Origin: JAWLBM01 sp041687675 | GTDB taxonomy: Bacteria; Pseudomonadota; Alphaproteobacteria; Rhizobiales; Pleomorphomonadaceae | DNA length: 64,000 nt | Reading direction: 5' to 3' | Assembly: GCA_041687675.1 (NCBI GenBank) | Contig: JAWLBM010000028.1 | Coordinates: forward strand, 1-64,000 | Part shown: piece after piece, positions 1 to 9,603 of the stretch | Numbering within the stretch: the stretch's first letter is position 1 | How the letters are laid out: each line of letters starts with the position of its first letter | The notes under the pieces: generated by a model | What the model saw: the letters and a program-made list of their open reading frames with translations, nothing else | Database searches by the model: none | What the model was told of the DNA's origin: nothing | Translations under genes and position numbers: made by a program

Positions 1-223
1 CGAGCCGGGGCCGCAGGGCCTGCAGCACGCCCGGGGCGTCCTCGGGCCCGAGGGTGTAGACGCCCCCGACGGGCCAGAGGAGGACGTCGCCGGGGCCGGG
101 TTCAGGGGTGGGGGTCTCGGCGATTGAGAGGGTGGGACGTTCGCCGGGGTTGGCGGGGGGCGCGCCCCGAGGGCGCGCGTCTCCCGTGAGCCGTATACCT
201 TCTCCTCGATTCCCGCCCGTCAT
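1..223 (-). CDS. Partial ORF with a metallo-beta-lactamase-fold-like C-terminal segment
   Basis: A minus-strand reading frame opens at an ATG (221-223) and runs off the left edge, giving at least 74 residues. The segment GDVLLWPVGGVYTLGPEDA followed by a stretch ending LRPRL resembles the 'DVLLLPVGG.YT...A..L...L.P' part of the L-ascorbate-lactonase/UPF0173-like metallo-beta-lactamase fold hydrolases. The HxHxDH half of that fold is not visible upstream, so the gene may be an N-terminally degenerate remnant or the resemblance may be misleading. A GC-rich hairpin (160-178) lies inside the frame, which also argues for caution about the start. Function is not claimed beyond the possible family. 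Confidence 0.3.
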   Translation of the reverse strand, partial: MTGGNRGEGIRLTGDARPRGAPPANPGERPTLSIAETPTPEPGPGDVLLWPVGGVYTLGPEDAPGVLQALRPRL

Positions 224-584
224 CTCCCGGGCAACAACCGGGAGAATTGGCACGGTCCCGTTGCCGCGGCGCCCCCGCCCCCGTTTTGCCGCATTGCGAC
301 AAAGAGTCCCTGGAAGTCCAACGAAAGTGCGTCACTTCCATGCCTAGACTTTGGCCGGCGTTGGTGCAAAAACAACGCCGATCCGGAGAGGGGGCGGCGC
401 AGGGGAAACCGGCGCGGCCGGGTCCTTTCCGGCCGTGTTGACTTGGCCCGAGCCCGCCTGCCCTCGACGTCGTCTCCCTCCCGACGGAGACATCGTCGCG
501 GGCGTGGGCGGCATCGTGCCCCGGCGGACCCGCCCGTCTCGAGGAAGACGGAGGCGCCGGGGCCTCATCGAAAGGAACCGTCCC
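224..584. other. Intergenic region upstream of petA
   Basis: This 361-base stretch separates the left-edge ORF from the TTG start of petA. Coding-like frames extend through it on both strands, but none has a recognisable family and they look like shadows of GC-rich DNA. The petABC promoter should lie here. The least GC-rich part is about 285-375. No convincing -35/-10 pair was found, and the only motif seen is a Shine-Dalgarno-like AAAGGAA at 571-577 serving petA. Confidence 0.4.
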
Positions 585-1148
585 TTGGCTCAGACCCAGA
601 CTTCGGCTGAACCGACACGCCGCGACTTCCTGCTGCTGGCCACCGGCGCCATGGGTGCGGTGGGCATCGGGGCGGTGGCGTGGCCGCTGATCGACCAGAT
701 GAACCCCGACGCCTCCACCCGGGCCCTGGCGGCCATTGAGGTGGACGTCAGTTCGATCGAGGCCGGCCAGGCGATCACGGTGCAGTGGCGCGGCAAGCCC
801 GTGTTCATCCGCAACCGGACGCCGGAGGAGATCGAGGCCGCCAAGGCGGTGCCGCTGGACGAGCTCAAGGATCCGATCGCGCGCAACGCCAACATCGACG
901 GCGCGGCGCCGGCGACCGACGAGAACCGCTCCACCGAAGGCAACGAGGCGCTGCTGGTGATGGTCGGCGTGTGCACCCACCTCGGCTGCATCCCGCTCGG
1001 GCAGCAGGGCGACTACGGCGGGTGGTTCTGCCCGTGCCACGGCTCGCACTACGACACCTCCGGGCGGATCCGGACCGGACCGGCGCCCGAGAACATGTAC
1101 GTGCCGGTCTATTCCTTCGTCAGCGACACGCGCCTGCGCATCGGCTGA
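585..1148 (+). CDS. petA: Ubiquinol-cytochrome c reductase iron-sulfur (Rieske) subunit
   Basis: This is the Rieske [2Fe-2S] subunit of the cytochrome bc1 complex. It takes one electron from ubiquinol at the Qo site and passes it to cytochrome c1. The protein has 187 residues when started at TTG 585, which sits 7 bases after AAAGGAA; the open frame extends further upstream without homology, and ATG 651 would cut the Tat signal. The N-terminus has a twin-arginine motif ([13 protein letters not shown]) followed by the single membrane anchor. The cluster-binding motifs CTHLGC and CPCHGS are both intact near residues 130-155. The gene is first in the petA-petB-petC operon, 29 bases before petB. 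Confidence 0.95.
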   Translation: MAQTQTSAEPTRRDFLLLATGAMGAVGIGAVAWPLIDQMNPDASTRALAAIEVDVSSIEAGQAITVQWRGKPVFIRNRTPEEIEAAKAVPLDELKDPIARNANIDGAAPATDENRSTEGNEALLVMVGVCTHLGCIPLGQQGDYGGWFCPCHGSHYDTSGRIRTGPAPENMYVPVYSFVSDTRLRIG

Positions 1149-1177
1149 GCCCACCCTTTCGTCACCCGGAGAAGACC

Positions 1178-2473
1178 ATGTCCGGTCATTCGACCTACAA
1201 GCCCTCCACCGGCGTCGAGAAGTGGCTCGAGAAGCGGCTTCCGATCGTCCGCCTGCTGCATGACACGGCGGTGTCCTACCCGACGCCCCGCAATCTCAAC
1301 TACTTCTGGACGTTCGGCGGCATCCTCACCGTCATGCTGGTCGCCCAGATCCTCACCGGCGTCGTGCTGGCGATGCACTATGCCGCCGACACCCGCGTCG
1401 CCTTCGCCTCCGTGGAGGCGATCATGCGCGACGTGAACTGGGGCTGGCTGCTGCGCTACCTGCACGCCAACGGCGCCTCGATGTTCTTCATCGCCGTCTA
1501 CATCCACATCTTCCGCGGCCTCTACTTCGGCTCCTACAAGGAGCCCCGCGAACTCCTGTGGATCCTCGGCGTCATCATCTTCCTCCTCATGATGGCGACC
1601 GCCTTCATGGGCTACGTGCTGCCCTGGGGCCAGATGTCCTTCTGGGGCGCGACGGTGATCACCAACTTCTTCACCGCCATCCCGTGGATCGGCGAGCCGA
1701 TCCAGACCCTTCTGATCGGCGGCTTCGCGGTGGACAACCCGACGCTGAACCGCTTCTTCTCGCTGCACTACCTGCTGCCGTTCATGATCGTCGGCGTTGT
1801 GATCCTGCACATCTGGGCGCTGCACGTGGTCGGCCAGAACAACCCGCTCGGCATCGACGTGAAGTCCGAGAAGGACACCGTGCCGTTCACGCCCTACGCG
1901 ACGTCGAAGGACGCCTTCGCGATGGTGTGCTTCTTCCTGGTGTACGCCTGGTTCGTGTTCTACCTCCCGAACTTCCTGGGTCACCCGGACAACTACATCG
2001 AGGCGAACCCGCTGGTGACGCCCGCGCACATCGTGCCGGAGTGGTACTTCCTGCCCTTCTACGCGATCCTGCGCGCCATCACCTTCGACATCGGCCCGAT
2101 CGACTCCAAGCTCGGCGGCGTCCTCGCCATGTTCGGCTCGATCGCGATCCTCGCCTTCCTGCCGTGGCTCGACACCTCCAAGGTCCGCTCCGGCAACTTC
2201 CGGCCGCTGTTCAAGATCTTCTTCTGGATCTTCGCAGTGGCCTGCGTGATCCTCGGCTGGCTGGGCTCGCGCCCGGCGGAGGGCGGCTACGTCCTGGCCG
2301 CGCAGATCGCCACCGCCTACTACTTCGCCTACTTCCTGATCATCCTGCCGCTGCTCGGCTTCATCGAGACGCCGAAGCCGCTGCCGACCTCCATCACCGA
2401 GTCCGTGCTGAAGAAGTCGCATGGCGGCGGCGGTGTGCCGGCGGGCGCCGCGGCGTCCCCCGAGAAGCGCTGA
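1178..2473 (+). CDS. petB: Cytochrome b of the bc1 complex
   Basis: This membrane subunit of the bc1 complex binds hemes bL and bH and forms the quinol-oxidising (Qo) and quinone-reducing (Qi) sites. The protein has 431 residues with about eight hydrophobic helices. Conserved features include the heme-ligand region around HANGASMFF, the [19 protein letters not shown] segment, and the Qo-site PEW motif in [17 protein letters not shown]. The full-length single polypeptide (not split b6/subunit IV) fits alphaproteobacteria. The start is ATG 1178. It lies 24 bases upstream of petC in the same operon. Confidence 0.97.
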   Translation: MSGHSTYKPSTGVEKWLEKRLPIVRLLHDTAVSYPTPRNLNYFWTFGGILTVMLVAQILTGVVLAMHYAADTRVAFASVEAIMRDVNWGWLLRYLHANGASMFFIAVYIHIFRGLYFGSYKEPRELLWILGVIIFLLMMATAFMGYVLPWGQMSFWGATVITNFFTAIPWIGEPIQTLLIGGFAVDNPTLNRFFSLHYLLPFMIVGVVILHIWALHVVGQNNPLGIDVKSEKDTVPFTPYATSKDAFAMVCFFLVYAWFVFYLPNFLGHPDNYIEANPLVTPAHIVPEWYFLPFYAILRAITFDIGPIDSKLGGVLAMFGSIAILAFLPWLDTSKVRSGNFRPLFKIFFWIFAVACVILGWLGSRPAEGGYVLAAQIATAYYFAYFLIILPLLGFIETPKPLPTSITESVLKKSHGGGGVPAGAAASPEKR

Positions 2474-2497
2474 CGGTCCGACGGAGAGGGACATCCC

Positions 2498-3355
2498 ATG
2501 AAGACGACCATGATCCGTTGGGCCACCGCCGCAGCGCTCGGCCTCGGGCTCGCCGCCCCGGCCTTCGCCGCCGAGGAGGGCGCGACCCCGCACTATCCGA
2601 TCTTCAAGCCCGAGCGCGTGGAGTGGAGCTTCGCCGGCCCCTTCGGCACCTATGACCGGGCGCAGCTGCAGCGCGGCTACCAGGTCTACAAGGAGGTCTG
2701 CGCCTCCTGCCATTCGATGGACCTCGTCCGCTTCCGCAACCTCGCGGAAGAGGGCGGCCCGGGCTTCACCGAGGAGCAGGTCAAGACGCTCGCCGCCGAG
2801 TACACGGTGATGGACGGGCCCGGCGACGACGGCGAGATGTTCGAGCGCCCCGCCGAGCCGAAGGACCCCTTGCCGGCGCCCTTCCCCAACGTCCAGGCGG
2901 CCCGCGCGGCGAACGGCGGCGCCTATCCGCCGGACCTGTCGCTGATGGCCAAGGCGCGCGCCGTGGAGCGCGGCTTCCCGTGGTTCGTGTTCGACGTGTT
3001 CACGATCTACCAGGAACTCGGCCCCGACTACCTGCACGCGCTGCTGACCGGCTACCAGGAGCCGCCGGAGGGCGTGACCGTTCCCGACGGGCAGTACTAC
3101 AACCCCTACTTCATCGCCGGCTCGTCCCTCGCCATGCCGCCGCCGCTGTCGGACGAGCAGGTCGAGTACACCGACGGCGCTCCGATGACGGTCGAGCAGT
3201 ATTCGCGCGACGTCTCCGCCTTCATGATGTGGGCCGCCGAGCCGCATCTGGAGACCCGCAAGGAAACCGGCTTCAAGGCCATCTTCTTCCTGGTGGTCTT
3301 CGCCGCGATGCTCTACTTCGTGAAGCGCAAGATCTGGTCCGACGTGGCGCACTGA
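2498..3355 (+). CDS. petC: Cytochrome c1
   Basis: This membrane-anchored c-type cytochrome of the bc1 complex accepts electrons from the Rieske protein and passes them to soluble or membrane cytochrome c. The protein has 285 residues with a Sec signal peptide ending near AFA-AEEG, a single heme-binding CASCHS motif at about residue 67, and a C-terminal transmembrane anchor (IFFLVVFAAMLYFV) followed by a basic tail. The axial Met ligand is probably in the SLAMPPPLSD segment. Heme attachment would require the Ccm proteins encoded at 19.9-24.1 kb. It is the last gene of the operon and is followed by a clear terminator. Confidence 0.97.
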   Translation: MKTTMIRWATAAALGLGLAAPAFAAEEGATPHYPIFKPERVEWSFAGPFGTYDRAQLQRGYQVYKEVCASCHSMDLVRFRNLAEEGGPGFTEEQVKTLAAEYTVMDGPGDDGEMFERPAEPKDPLPAPFPNVQAARAANGGAYPPDLSLMAKARAVERGFPWFVFDVFTIYQELGPDYLHALLTGYQEPPEGVTVPDGQYYNPYFIAGSSLAMPPPLSDEQVEYTDGAPMTVEQYSRDVSAFMMWAAEPHLETRKETGFKAIFFLVVFAAMLYFVKRKIWSDVAH

Positions 3356-3377
3356 GCGCCTGAACGGCACGGGGTTG

Positions 3378-3408
3378 AAAAGGGCTCCCGCGAGGGGGCC
3401 CTTTTCTC
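3378..3408 (+). terminator. Rho-independent terminator of petABC
   Basis: AAAAGGGC (3378-3385) pairs with GCCCTTTT (3398-3405) across a short GC-rich loop, and the 3' arm itself forms the T-tract. It begins 23 bases after the petC stop. Confidence 0.85.
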
Positions 3409-3587
3409 GTCCGAGGGCGTCGCCCCCATAAGCCGGCCCTCCGTCGACGCCCACCGTCGCGCACGGCCCCCCGTCATCCCACTGAGGGGGGGCGCGAGCG
3501 TCAGAGGCGGAGCGGCAGAGGCGGCTCTTTCTGGAACTGGCAGCATACCGGCCCGCTCGCTTTGCAGGGGCGTCGCGGCCCATACTC

Positions 3588-3674
3588 CGTCATCCCGGCG
3601 AAAGCCGGAATCCAGAAAACCTCGCGGAGTCAATGTGTTGAGGCACTGGATCCCGACTTTCGCCGGGATGACGG
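3588..3674. repeat. Palindromic intergenic repeat, family A, copy 1
   Basis: GTCATCCCGGCGAAAGCCGG is followed by about 30 bases of spacer and then the inverse, ending CTTTCGCCGGGATGAC. Each arm is itself a small palindrome. The same unit recurs at 13.5, 19.5, 25.7 and 26.0 kb, always between genes. The remainder of the 3409-3858 gap holds no recognisable gene; open frames across it reflect GC bias. Confidence 0.85.
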
Positions 3675-3858
3675 GTTTGGGTCCGGAAGAATGTGCGGCG
3701 CTAATGGTCTGCCCCTTGGCCCCACGCAGCCACGGCGCACGCGCGGCGCTCCCTGCCCGGACGCGTCCGTGGCATCGCCAATGCGTTCGTTTTGCGGTAC
3801 CCAGACATCTCGGCCGAAGACGCGCCGCGCTGCGCCACCGACGCCCCCCGGAGTGCCC

Positions 3859-4386
3859 ATGAACCTTGCCGACACCATCCGGTCCATACCGGACTACCCG
3901 AAGCCCGGGATCGTCTTCCGCGACATCACCACGCTCCTCGGCAACGCGCGCGCCTTCCGCCGGGCGGTGGACGAACTGGTGCAGCCCTGGGCGGGCGGCA
4001 AGATCGACAAGGTGGCCGGCATCGAGGCGCGCGGCTTCATCCTCGGCGGCGCGGTGGCGCACCAGCTCTCGGCCGGCTTCGTGCCGATCCGCAAGAAGGG
4101 CAAGCTGCCGCACGAGACCGTGTCGATCGCCTACTCGCTCGAATACGGCGTCGACGAGATGGAGGTCCACCGCGACGCCATCCTGCCGGGCGAGCGGGTG
4201 ATCCTGGTCGATGACCTGATCGCCACCGGCGGCACCGCCACCGCGGCCGTCCAGCTGATCCGCCAGCTCGGCGCGCTGGTCGAGGCCGCCTGCTTCATCG
4301 TCGACCTCCCCGACCTCGGCGGCGCCGACAAGCTGCGCGCCATGGACGTGCCGGTCCGCACGCTGATGGGCTTCGAGGGGCATTGA
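3859..4386 (+). CDS. apt: Adenine phosphoribosyltransferase
   Basis: This purine salvage enzyme joins adenine and PRPP to give AMP in the cytoplasm. The protein has 175 residues from ATG 3859, the usual family length. It starts with the typical [19 protein letters not shown] segment, and the PRPP-binding motif [17 protein letters not shown] is intact. Other conserved parts are the [14 protein letters not shown] flexible-loop region and the RKKGKLP substrate loop. An in-frame extension back to 3562 crosses the intergenic repeat and is unlikely to be translated. It stands alone between two repeat-rich gaps. Confidence 0.95.
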   Translation: MNLADTIRSIPDYPKPGIVFRDITTLLGNARAFRRAVDELVQPWAGGKIDKVAGIEARGFILGGAVAHQLSAGFVPIRKKGKLPHETVSIAYSLEYGVDEMEVHRDAILPGERVILVDDLIATGGTATAAVQLIRQLGALVEAACFIVDLPDLGGADKLRAMDVPVRTLMGFEGH

Positions 4387-4413
4387 GGACGAAAACCTCT
4401 TCGGCCGCGGCGC

Positions 4414-4556
4414 CCCCTCATCCGCCGGCATCCGCCGGCACCTTCTCCCCGGCGGGGAGAAGGGGAGCGAACGGGCGGGGTTCGCCATGATCCCCGGGCC
4501 TAGGGCCTCCTTCTCCCCACCGGGGAGAAGGTGCCCCGAAGGGGCGGATGAGGGGG
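4414..4556. repeat. Palindromic intergenic repeat, family B, inverted pair
   Basis: CCCTCATCCGCCGGCA...CACCTTCTCCCC...GGGGAGAAGGGGAGCG (4414-4470) is followed by an inverted copy (4509-4556) that ends GGGCGGATGAGGGG. The same unit is repeated at 16.5-16.8 kb. It fills the convergent gap between apt and epmA. Confidence 0.8.
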
Positions 4557-4588
4557 GCCCCCGCCCCCGCCGGCGCGGACGTCCCGCG

Positions 4589-5653
4589 TCAAACCACCGG
4601 CGCCCACATCACGTCCGCGATCGACCGCGCGCCGCTCGCAAGGACCACCAGCCTGTCGAAGCCGAGGGCGATGCCGGAGGCGGGGGGCATCAGCGCGAGG
4701 GCGGCGAGGAAGTCCTCGTCGAGCGGATAGCGCTCGCCGTAGATCGCCTGCTTGACCGCCATCTCCTCCTCGAAGCGGCGGCGCTGCTCGACCGGGTCGG
4801 TGAGTTCGCCGAAGGCATTGGCGAGCTCGACGCCGCAGGCGTAGAGCTCGAAGCGCTCGGCAAAGCGCGGGTCCCGGGCGAGCGGGCGGGAGAGCGCCGC
4901 CTCGCAGGCCGGGTACTCCATCAGCACCGTCGCCCGGCCGAGGCCGAGGTTCGGCTCCACCGACTGGACGAGGATGCGCGAAAAGATGTCCGTCCAGCTG
5001 TCGTCCGCCACCACCCGGTAGCCGCGCGCCGCCGCCTGCGCGGCGAGGGCGTCCCGGTCCGGCGCGGCCGGGTCGTCGCCCAGCGTCGCGGCGAGATCGA
5101 CGCCGGCCAGGTCGCGGAAGGCGTCGGCCACCGTGACCCGCTCCGGCGCGAGCAAGGGATCGGCCGTCCGGCCGCGCCAGGAGAGAAGCCCCGTGCCGGC
5201 CGCCCCGGCGGCGAGCGCCAGGATCGCCGCGCAGTCGTCCATCAGCGCCTCGTAGGGCTCGCTGGCGCGGTACCACTCGAGCAGGGTGAACTCGGGGCTG
5301 TGCAGCGGCCCCTCCTCGCGGTTGCGGAAGACGCGGGCGAAGTCGAAGATCCGCGTCTCGCCGGCGGCGAGCAGCTTCTTGGCCGTGAATTCCGGCGAGG
5401 TGTGGAGGTAGCGCCGGCGCGCCTCGCCACCCGGGGAGACGAGGTCGGCCCTGAAGGCGTGGAGGTGCGCCTCGTTGCCGGGCGAGACCTGCAGCGCCGG
5501 GCACTCCACCTCGGTGAAGCCGCCGTCCTCGAACCAGCGCCGCAGCGCCGCGCGCACGCGCCCGCGCGCCTCGAGGAACGGCCGGCGGGCGAGGTGGCGC
5601 TCGCGCGACCACCACGGCCCCTCCGGCAGTTTCGGGCCGATCGGCATCTCCAC
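4589..5653 (-). CDS. epmA: EF-P lysine lysyltransferase (EpmA/GenX/PoxA)
   Basis: This paralogue of the class II lysyl-tRNA synthetase catalytic domain attaches (R)-beta-lysine to a conserved lysine of elongation factor P. The 354-residue protein lacks the N-terminal anticodon-binding domain of LysRS, as expected for EpmA. Class II motifs are visible: motif 2 region [20 protein letters not shown] and motif 3 [19 protein letters not shown]. It is divergent from its substrate gene efp, with about 100 bases between the starts. A GTG at 5653 and an ATG two codons later (5647) are both possible starts after AAGGGAAG. The partner lysine 2,3-aminomutase epmB is not in this window. Confidence 0.93.
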   Translation of the reverse strand: MEMPIGPKLPEGPWWSRERHLARRPFLEARGRVRAALRRWFEDGGFTEVECPALQVSPGNEAHLHAFRADLVSPGGEARRRYLHTSPEFTAKKLLAAGETRIFDFARVFRNREEGPLHSPEFTLLEWYRASEPYEALMDDCAAILALAAGAAGTGLLSWRGRTADPLLAPERVTVADAFRDLAGVDLAATLGDDPAAPDRDALAAQAAARGYRVVADDSWTDIFSRILVQSVEPNLGLGRATVLMEYPACEAALSRPLARDPRFAERFELYACGVELANAFGELTDPVEQRRRFEEEMAVKQAIYGERYPLDEDFLAALALMPPASGIALGFDRLVVLASGARSIADVMWAPVV

Positions 5654-5755
5654 TCTTCCCTTTCCGGCGCCAAAATGTCAGGAGAGACGCCATCCGGCGC
5701 CCGGCGCCCGCCGCGCCTTTCCATTGGTCCGACATCCGGGGACACCGATACACTC

Positions 5756-6325
5756 ATGGTCAAGGTCATCGCCAGCCAGATCCGCAAGGGCAACGTCGTC
5801 GAACTGGACGACAAGCTCCACGTCGTCCTCTCCGCCGAGAACTTCCATCCGGGCAAGGGCACCCCGACGACGCAGATCGACATGCGCCGCATCGCCGATG
5901 GCACCAAGGTCTCGGTTCGCTACAAGACCACCGAGCAGGTGGAGCGCGCCTTCATCGACGAGCGGCCCTACACCTTCCTCTACGAGGACGAGCAGGGCTT
6001 CGCCTTCATGAACATGGAGAGCTACGAGCAGATCACCGTGCCGAAGGACGTGGTCGGCGACCAGGCGAACTTCCTGGCCGAGAACATGGAGTGCATGGTC
6101 GGCGTCTACAACGACGTGCCGATCTCGATCGAACTGCCGCAGCGCGTGACGCTGGAGGTCATCGAGACCGAGCCGGTCGTCAAGGGCCAGACCTCGGCCT
6201 CCTCCTACAAGCCGGCGATTCTCGCCAACGGCGTGCGCACCATGGTGCCGCCCTTCATCACCGCCGGCACCCGGATCGTGGTCATGACCGCCGACGCCTC
6301 CTACGTCGAGCGCGCCAAGGACTGA
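5756..6325 (+). CDS. efp: Translation elongation factor P
   Basis: EF-P binds stalled ribosomes between the P and E sites and promotes peptide bonds at polyproline stretches. The 189-residue protein has the usual three-domain length. The modified lysine is Lys34 in the loop [10 protein letters not shown], the target of EpmA encoded next door on the other strand. Domain III ends with the conserved [18 protein letters not shown] region. Start ATG 5756 is chosen because homology begins exactly there; upstream sequence overlaps epmA antisense. The divergent spacing leaves a shared promoter region (5654-5755). Confidence 0.96.
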   Translation: MVKVIASQIRKGNVVELDDKLHVVLSAENFHPGKGTPTTQIDMRRIADGTKVSVRYKTTEQVERAFIDERPYTFLYEDEQGFAFMNMESYEQITVPKDVVGDQANFLAENMECMVGVYNDVPISIELPQRVTLEVIETEPVVKGQTSASSYKPAILANGVRTMVPPFITAGTRIVVMTADASYVERAKD

Positions 6326-6378
6326 CGCCCGGCGCGGCGCCGGCCGCTCCGGCGCCGCCGACGCGCGGGTACGCCGCC

Positions 6379-6864
6379 ATGCCCGAACTCGCGCTCTACC
6401 AGCCCGACATCGCCCAGAACACCGGCACGCTGCTCCGCCTCGGTGCCTGCCTCGGCGTTCCGGTGCACGTGATCGGCCCGGCCGGCTTCGACCTCTCCGA
6501 CCGGGCGCTGCGACGGGCCGGGATGGACTATCTCGAGCAGGCGACCCTGGTGCGCCATGTCGCCTGGGCGGACTTCGTCGCCTTCGCGGAGGCGGCCGGC
6601 CGGCGGATCGTGCTCGCCACCACCCGCGCCGACCTCCCCTACACCGCCTTCCGCTTCGCCCCGGCCGACCTGGTCCTGCTCGGCCGCGAGAGCGCCGGGG
6701 TGCCGGAGACGGTACACGCGCGCGCCGACGCGCGGGTCACGATCCCGATGCGGCCGGGCCTTCGCTCGATCAACGTCGCCCTCGCCGGGGCGATGCTGGT
6801 CGGCGAGGCGCTGCGGCAGACCGGAGGCTTTCCGCAGGTGACAACGGACGGCCCCGGCGATTAA
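6379..6864 (+). CDS. trmL: tRNA (cytidine(34)-2'-O)-methyltransferase
   Basis: This SPOUT-class enzyme 2'-O-methylates the wobble base of tRNA-Leu isoacceptors using S-adenosylmethionine. The protein has 161 residues from ATG 6379. It begins LALYQPDIAQNTGTLLRL, a TrmL hallmark. The knot region is visible as DLVLLGRESAGVPETVHA and the C-terminal PMRPGLRSINVALAGAML. It lies 53 bases after efp and may be co-transcribed with it. Confidence 0.92.
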   Translation: MPELALYQPDIAQNTGTLLRLGACLGVPVHVIGPAGFDLSDRALRRAGMDYLEQATLVRHVAWADFVAFAEAAGRRIVLATTRADLPYTAFRFAPADLVLLGRESAGVPETVHARADARVTIPMRPGLRSINVALAGAMLVGEALRQTGGFPQVTTDGPGD

Positions 6865-6936
6865 CTCTTCGCGTCCGGAGGTCTCCGGCCAACCGAACCC
6901 GCCGCGCGCCGGCGCCCGACGAGGACGACACCCTTC

Positions 6937-7851
6937 ATGAGCAGCAGAGAGGCCCTCGCCAACGCCCCGGTTCCCGCCGGCATCGAGGAGAAGAAGGCCG
7001 CGGCCGCGGCCTGGTTCACCGAGTTGCAGGGCCGGATCATCGCCGCCTTCGAGGCGATCGAGGACGACATCCGCGGCCCTCTCGCCGACCGCCCGGCCGG
7101 CCGCTTCGAGAAGAAGCCCTGGCGGCGCACGGAGGCGGACGGCGGCGACGGCGGCGGCGGCACCATGGCGCTGATGCACGGCCGGGTGTTCGAGAAGGTG
7201 GGCGTCCACGTCTCCACCGTGCACGGCGCCTTCGCGCCGGAGTTCCGCGCCCAGATCCCCGGCGCCGCCGAGGACCCGCGCTTCTGGGCGGCGGGCATCT
7301 CGCTGATCGCCCACATGCAGAACCCCAACGTGCCGGCGGTGCACATGAACACGCGGATGGTGGTCACCACCGCCCAGTGGTTCGGCGGCGGCGCCGACCT
7401 CACCCCCGTGCTCGACCGGCGGCGCACCCAGGACGACCCGGACACGGAGGCCTTCCACGCCGCCATGCGGGCGGCCTGCGAGGCGCATCCGCACATCGAC
7501 TACGCCCGCTACAAGGACTGGTGCGACGAGTATTTCTTCCTCAAGCACCGCAACGAGATGCGCGGGATCGGCGGCATCTTCTACGACTACCTCAACTCCG
7601 GGGCGTGGGAGGCCGACTTCGCCTTCACCCGCGACGTCGGCCTCGCCTTCCTCGACGTCTATCCCCGGCTGGTGCGCGCCAACATGGAGGCGCCCTGGAC
7701 CGAGGTTGATCGCGAGGAGCAGCTGGTCCGCCGCGGCCGCTATGTGGAGTTCAACCTGCTCTACGACCGCGGCACCATCTTCGGCCTCAAGACCGGCGGC
7801 AACATCGAGAGCATCCTGTCGTCGATGCCGCCCGTGGTGAAGTGGCCCTGA
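6937..7851 (+). CDS. hemF: Oxygen-dependent coproporphyrinogen III oxidase
   Basis: This enzyme oxidatively decarboxylates coproporphyrinogen III to protoporphyrinogen IX, using O2, in heme biosynthesis. The protein has 304 residues, the usual length. Conserved segments are [18 protein letters not shown], the [22 protein letters not shown] active-site stretch, [16 protein letters not shown], and [19 protein letters not shown]. It supplies heme for the c- and b-type cytochromes encoded elsewhere in the window. It starts at ATG 6937, 72 bases after trmL. Confidence 0.96.
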   Translation: MSSREALANAPVPAGIEEKKAAAAAWFTELQGRIIAAFEAIEDDIRGPLADRPAGRFEKKPWRRTEADGGDGGGGTMALMHGRVFEKVGVHVSTVHGAFAPEFRAQIPGAAEDPRFWAAGISLIAHMQNPNVPAVHMNTRMVVTTAQWFGGGADLTPVLDRRRTQDDPDTEAFHAAMRAACEAHPHIDYARYKDWCDEYFFLKHRNEMRGIGGIFYDYLNSGAWEADFAFTRDVGLAFLDVYPRLVRANMEAPWTEVDREEQLVRRGRYVEFNLLYDRGTIFGLKTGGNIESILSSMPPVVKWP

Positions 7852-7872
7852 GGCCCTGACGGACCAGCGGAC

Positions 7873-9180
7873 TCACGCCTTCTCGCGGGCGAGCAGCACC
7901 ACCTTGTCGTCGGCGGCCACCGGCGCCGGAGCCGGTTCGTCCTGCGCAACTGCGGCTGGACCCGGGCCCGGCTGCGGCGACGGGCGCGTCGCGTCGGCCG
8001 CCGCGAGCTGCAGCGGCAGGGCGGGCTGCGTCGCGGCCGACTCTGCCTCGGCGGCGGCCTGAACGGCCGCGGCCCGGGCGGGACCACCGGCCGGGTCCGG
8101 GACGGCGGCGAGCGCGGCCGTCCGACGCGGCTCGATGCCGGCGATCTCGGCCTTGAGGCGGAGGATCTCCTCAGCCTGCGCGCGGCCACGGGCCACCGCC
8201 TCCTCGAACCCGTCCGACACGAGCCGGTGACGGGCGGAAAGCTCGCGGAACTCGGCGCGCACGCTCTCGGCCGTCTGCTCGAGGAACTGCATCTTGGCGC
8301 GGAGCCCCTCCGCCCCCGCCTCGGCCTCGACCAGGCGGGCGCGCAGGCTCTTCTCGGACTGCTCCGCCGCCGCGGTGATGGTGCGAAGCTGCAGCGTGAG
8401 GTCGTCGATCTCCGTGCGCTGGTGGCGGTTGTCTGCGCTGAGGGCGTCGATCTTGCGGTCGTGCGCCTCGGCGAGCGCCCGGCTGGCGATGAGGTCGGCC
8501 TGCAGCCGGTCCGTCCCGGTCGACAGGGCGGCGATGCGGATGTCGCGCTCGGCGATCGTGCGCGCCGCCTCCTCGAGCGCCAGCACATGCTTCTCGTTGG
8601 CCCCGCGCAGCTGGTCCCGCTCGCGCGAGACGACCTGCAGGTCCGAACGCAGGACGGAGAGGAGCTTCTCCAGCCTTTCGACGCGCTCGTCGCCACGGGT
8701 CTTCTCCACGTAGAGCCGCTCGTTCTCGTCGGCGAGCGCGCGGGCGTGCCCCTCGAGGCGGGCGACCTCGGCCTCCGCGCGGCTGCACTTGCGGGCGAGG
8801 TGGTCCACCTCCTCGGCACGGCGGCGCAGGTCCCCCTCCGCATGGGACAGCCGGGCGGTGGCGAGGTTGAGGTCGCCGCGGGTCCTGTCGAGCGCCGTCT
8901 CCGCCGCCGCGTGCCGCTCGGCGAGGCTCTCGATCCCCCGGGTGGAGGCCTTGAGGCGCGCGGCCGACAGCGCCATCGCCTGGACCACGTCGCCGATCCG
9001 GGCAAGCCCGTCGGTCAGCACGCCGATCGACTGGCCGACGGCCGCCGGATCCGCAGGCTCGGACGCCTCCGGCCCGTCTTCGGCCGGCGCCGGCTGCGCC
9101 TGGACCGGGATGGAAGACGTCCCGGCCGCCTCGATCTCGTTCTCCATGGCCTCCGCCCCGCTGAACAGGTTCCACTTCAT
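7873..9180 (-). CDS. Coiled-coil protein of unknown function
   Basis: The 435-residue product starts MKWNLFSGAEAMENEIEAAG after a GAGGGA ribosome-binding site. Residues from about 60 to 340 are almost unbroken heptad-type Leu/Ala/Arg/Glu-rich sequence without proline, so a long parallel coiled coil is expected. The C-terminal 100 residues are Ala/Pro-rich and low in complexity. There is no signal peptide or membrane segment. Similar long coiled-coil proteins in Hyphomicrobiales are annotated as hypothetical; a structural or polarity role is possible but not shown. It is convergent with hemF (21 bases between the stops). A CtrA-like motif lies about 100 bases upstream. Confidence 0.75.
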   Translation of the reverse strand: MKWNLFSGAEAMENEIEAAGTSSIPVQAQPAPAEDGPEASEPADPAAVGQSIGVLTDGLARIGDVVQAMALSAARLKASTRGIESLAERHAAAETALDRTRGDLNLATARLSHAEGDLRRRAEEVDHLARKCSRAEAEVARLEGHARALADENERLYVEKTRGDERVERLEKLLSVLRSDLQVVSRERDQLRGANEKHVLALEEAARTIAERDIRIAALSTGTDRLQADLIASRALAEAHDRKIDALSADNRHQRTEIDDLTLQLRTITAAAEQSEKSLRARLVEAEAGAEGLRAKMQFLEQTAESVRAEFRELSARHRLVSDGFEEAVARGRAQAEEILRLKAEIAGIEPRRTAALAAVPDPAGGPARAAAVQAAAEAESAATQPALPLQLAAADATRPSPQPGPGPAAVAQDEPAPAPVAADDKVVLLAREKA

Positions 9181-9603
9181 GTCGGTCCCTCGCCCCGCCG
9201 CCGCGGACGTGCGACATCGCCTCCGGCCCGGGCCGGGCGGATCGACCGCCCCGGGCACCGGCTCCGATTGAAACCTTTCGTTAATGTTTGTTCAACAGAA
9301 ATCTTGGATGATTTACATCGAAACAATTTGATTATACGATCGTTTTACGCTCGAAAACGGCAGAAGATCGTCCGCACGGATGTAATACGCTGTGGAGTAA
9401 GGCTCCCGGACGGTCGCCGGCCGCCCGTCCCGCCCCACCGCACCGGGCGCGGCGCAAGCCGGCCGGACCGGGTGACGCCGGGGCGCGGGAACCGCCGCCG
9501 GCGGCCTCGCCCTCCGCCCATCACGATCGCGGCAAGTGGCTACCACGATCCGGAAAACGTGTATGCTTCCGGGTGAATCCGACCATGGAACCCGGGGACG
9601 CCC
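9181..9603. other. Divergent promoter region
   Basis: This 423-base gap separates the start of the coiled-coil gene (minus) from the start of the cytochrome b561 gene (plus). Bases 9270-9390 are strikingly AT-rich for this genome and are the likely promoter area for one or both genes. A TATAAT hexamer reads on the minus strand within the ATTATACGAT stretch near 9332-9341. No open reading frame of note is present. Confidence 0.5.
9280..9296 (-). promoter_or_regulatory. Possible CtrA-binding motif
   Basis: On the minus strand the sequence is TTGA-N7-TTAAC, one mismatch from the CtrA consensus TTAA-N7-TTAA(C). It lies about 100 bases upstream of the coiled-coil gene start inside the AT-rich island. 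A single motif of this kind can occur by chance. Confidence 0.25.

Noticed and set aside
160..178. GC-rich 8-bp hairpin near the left edge considered as a terminator
   Set aside because: No T-tract follows on either strand and it lies within an open frame; support was too weak to list.
1109..3583. Long minus-strand open frame antisense to petB and petC
   Set aside because: It is an Arg/Gly/His/Ala-rich shadow of strongly conserved genes on the plus strand and has no recognisable domain.
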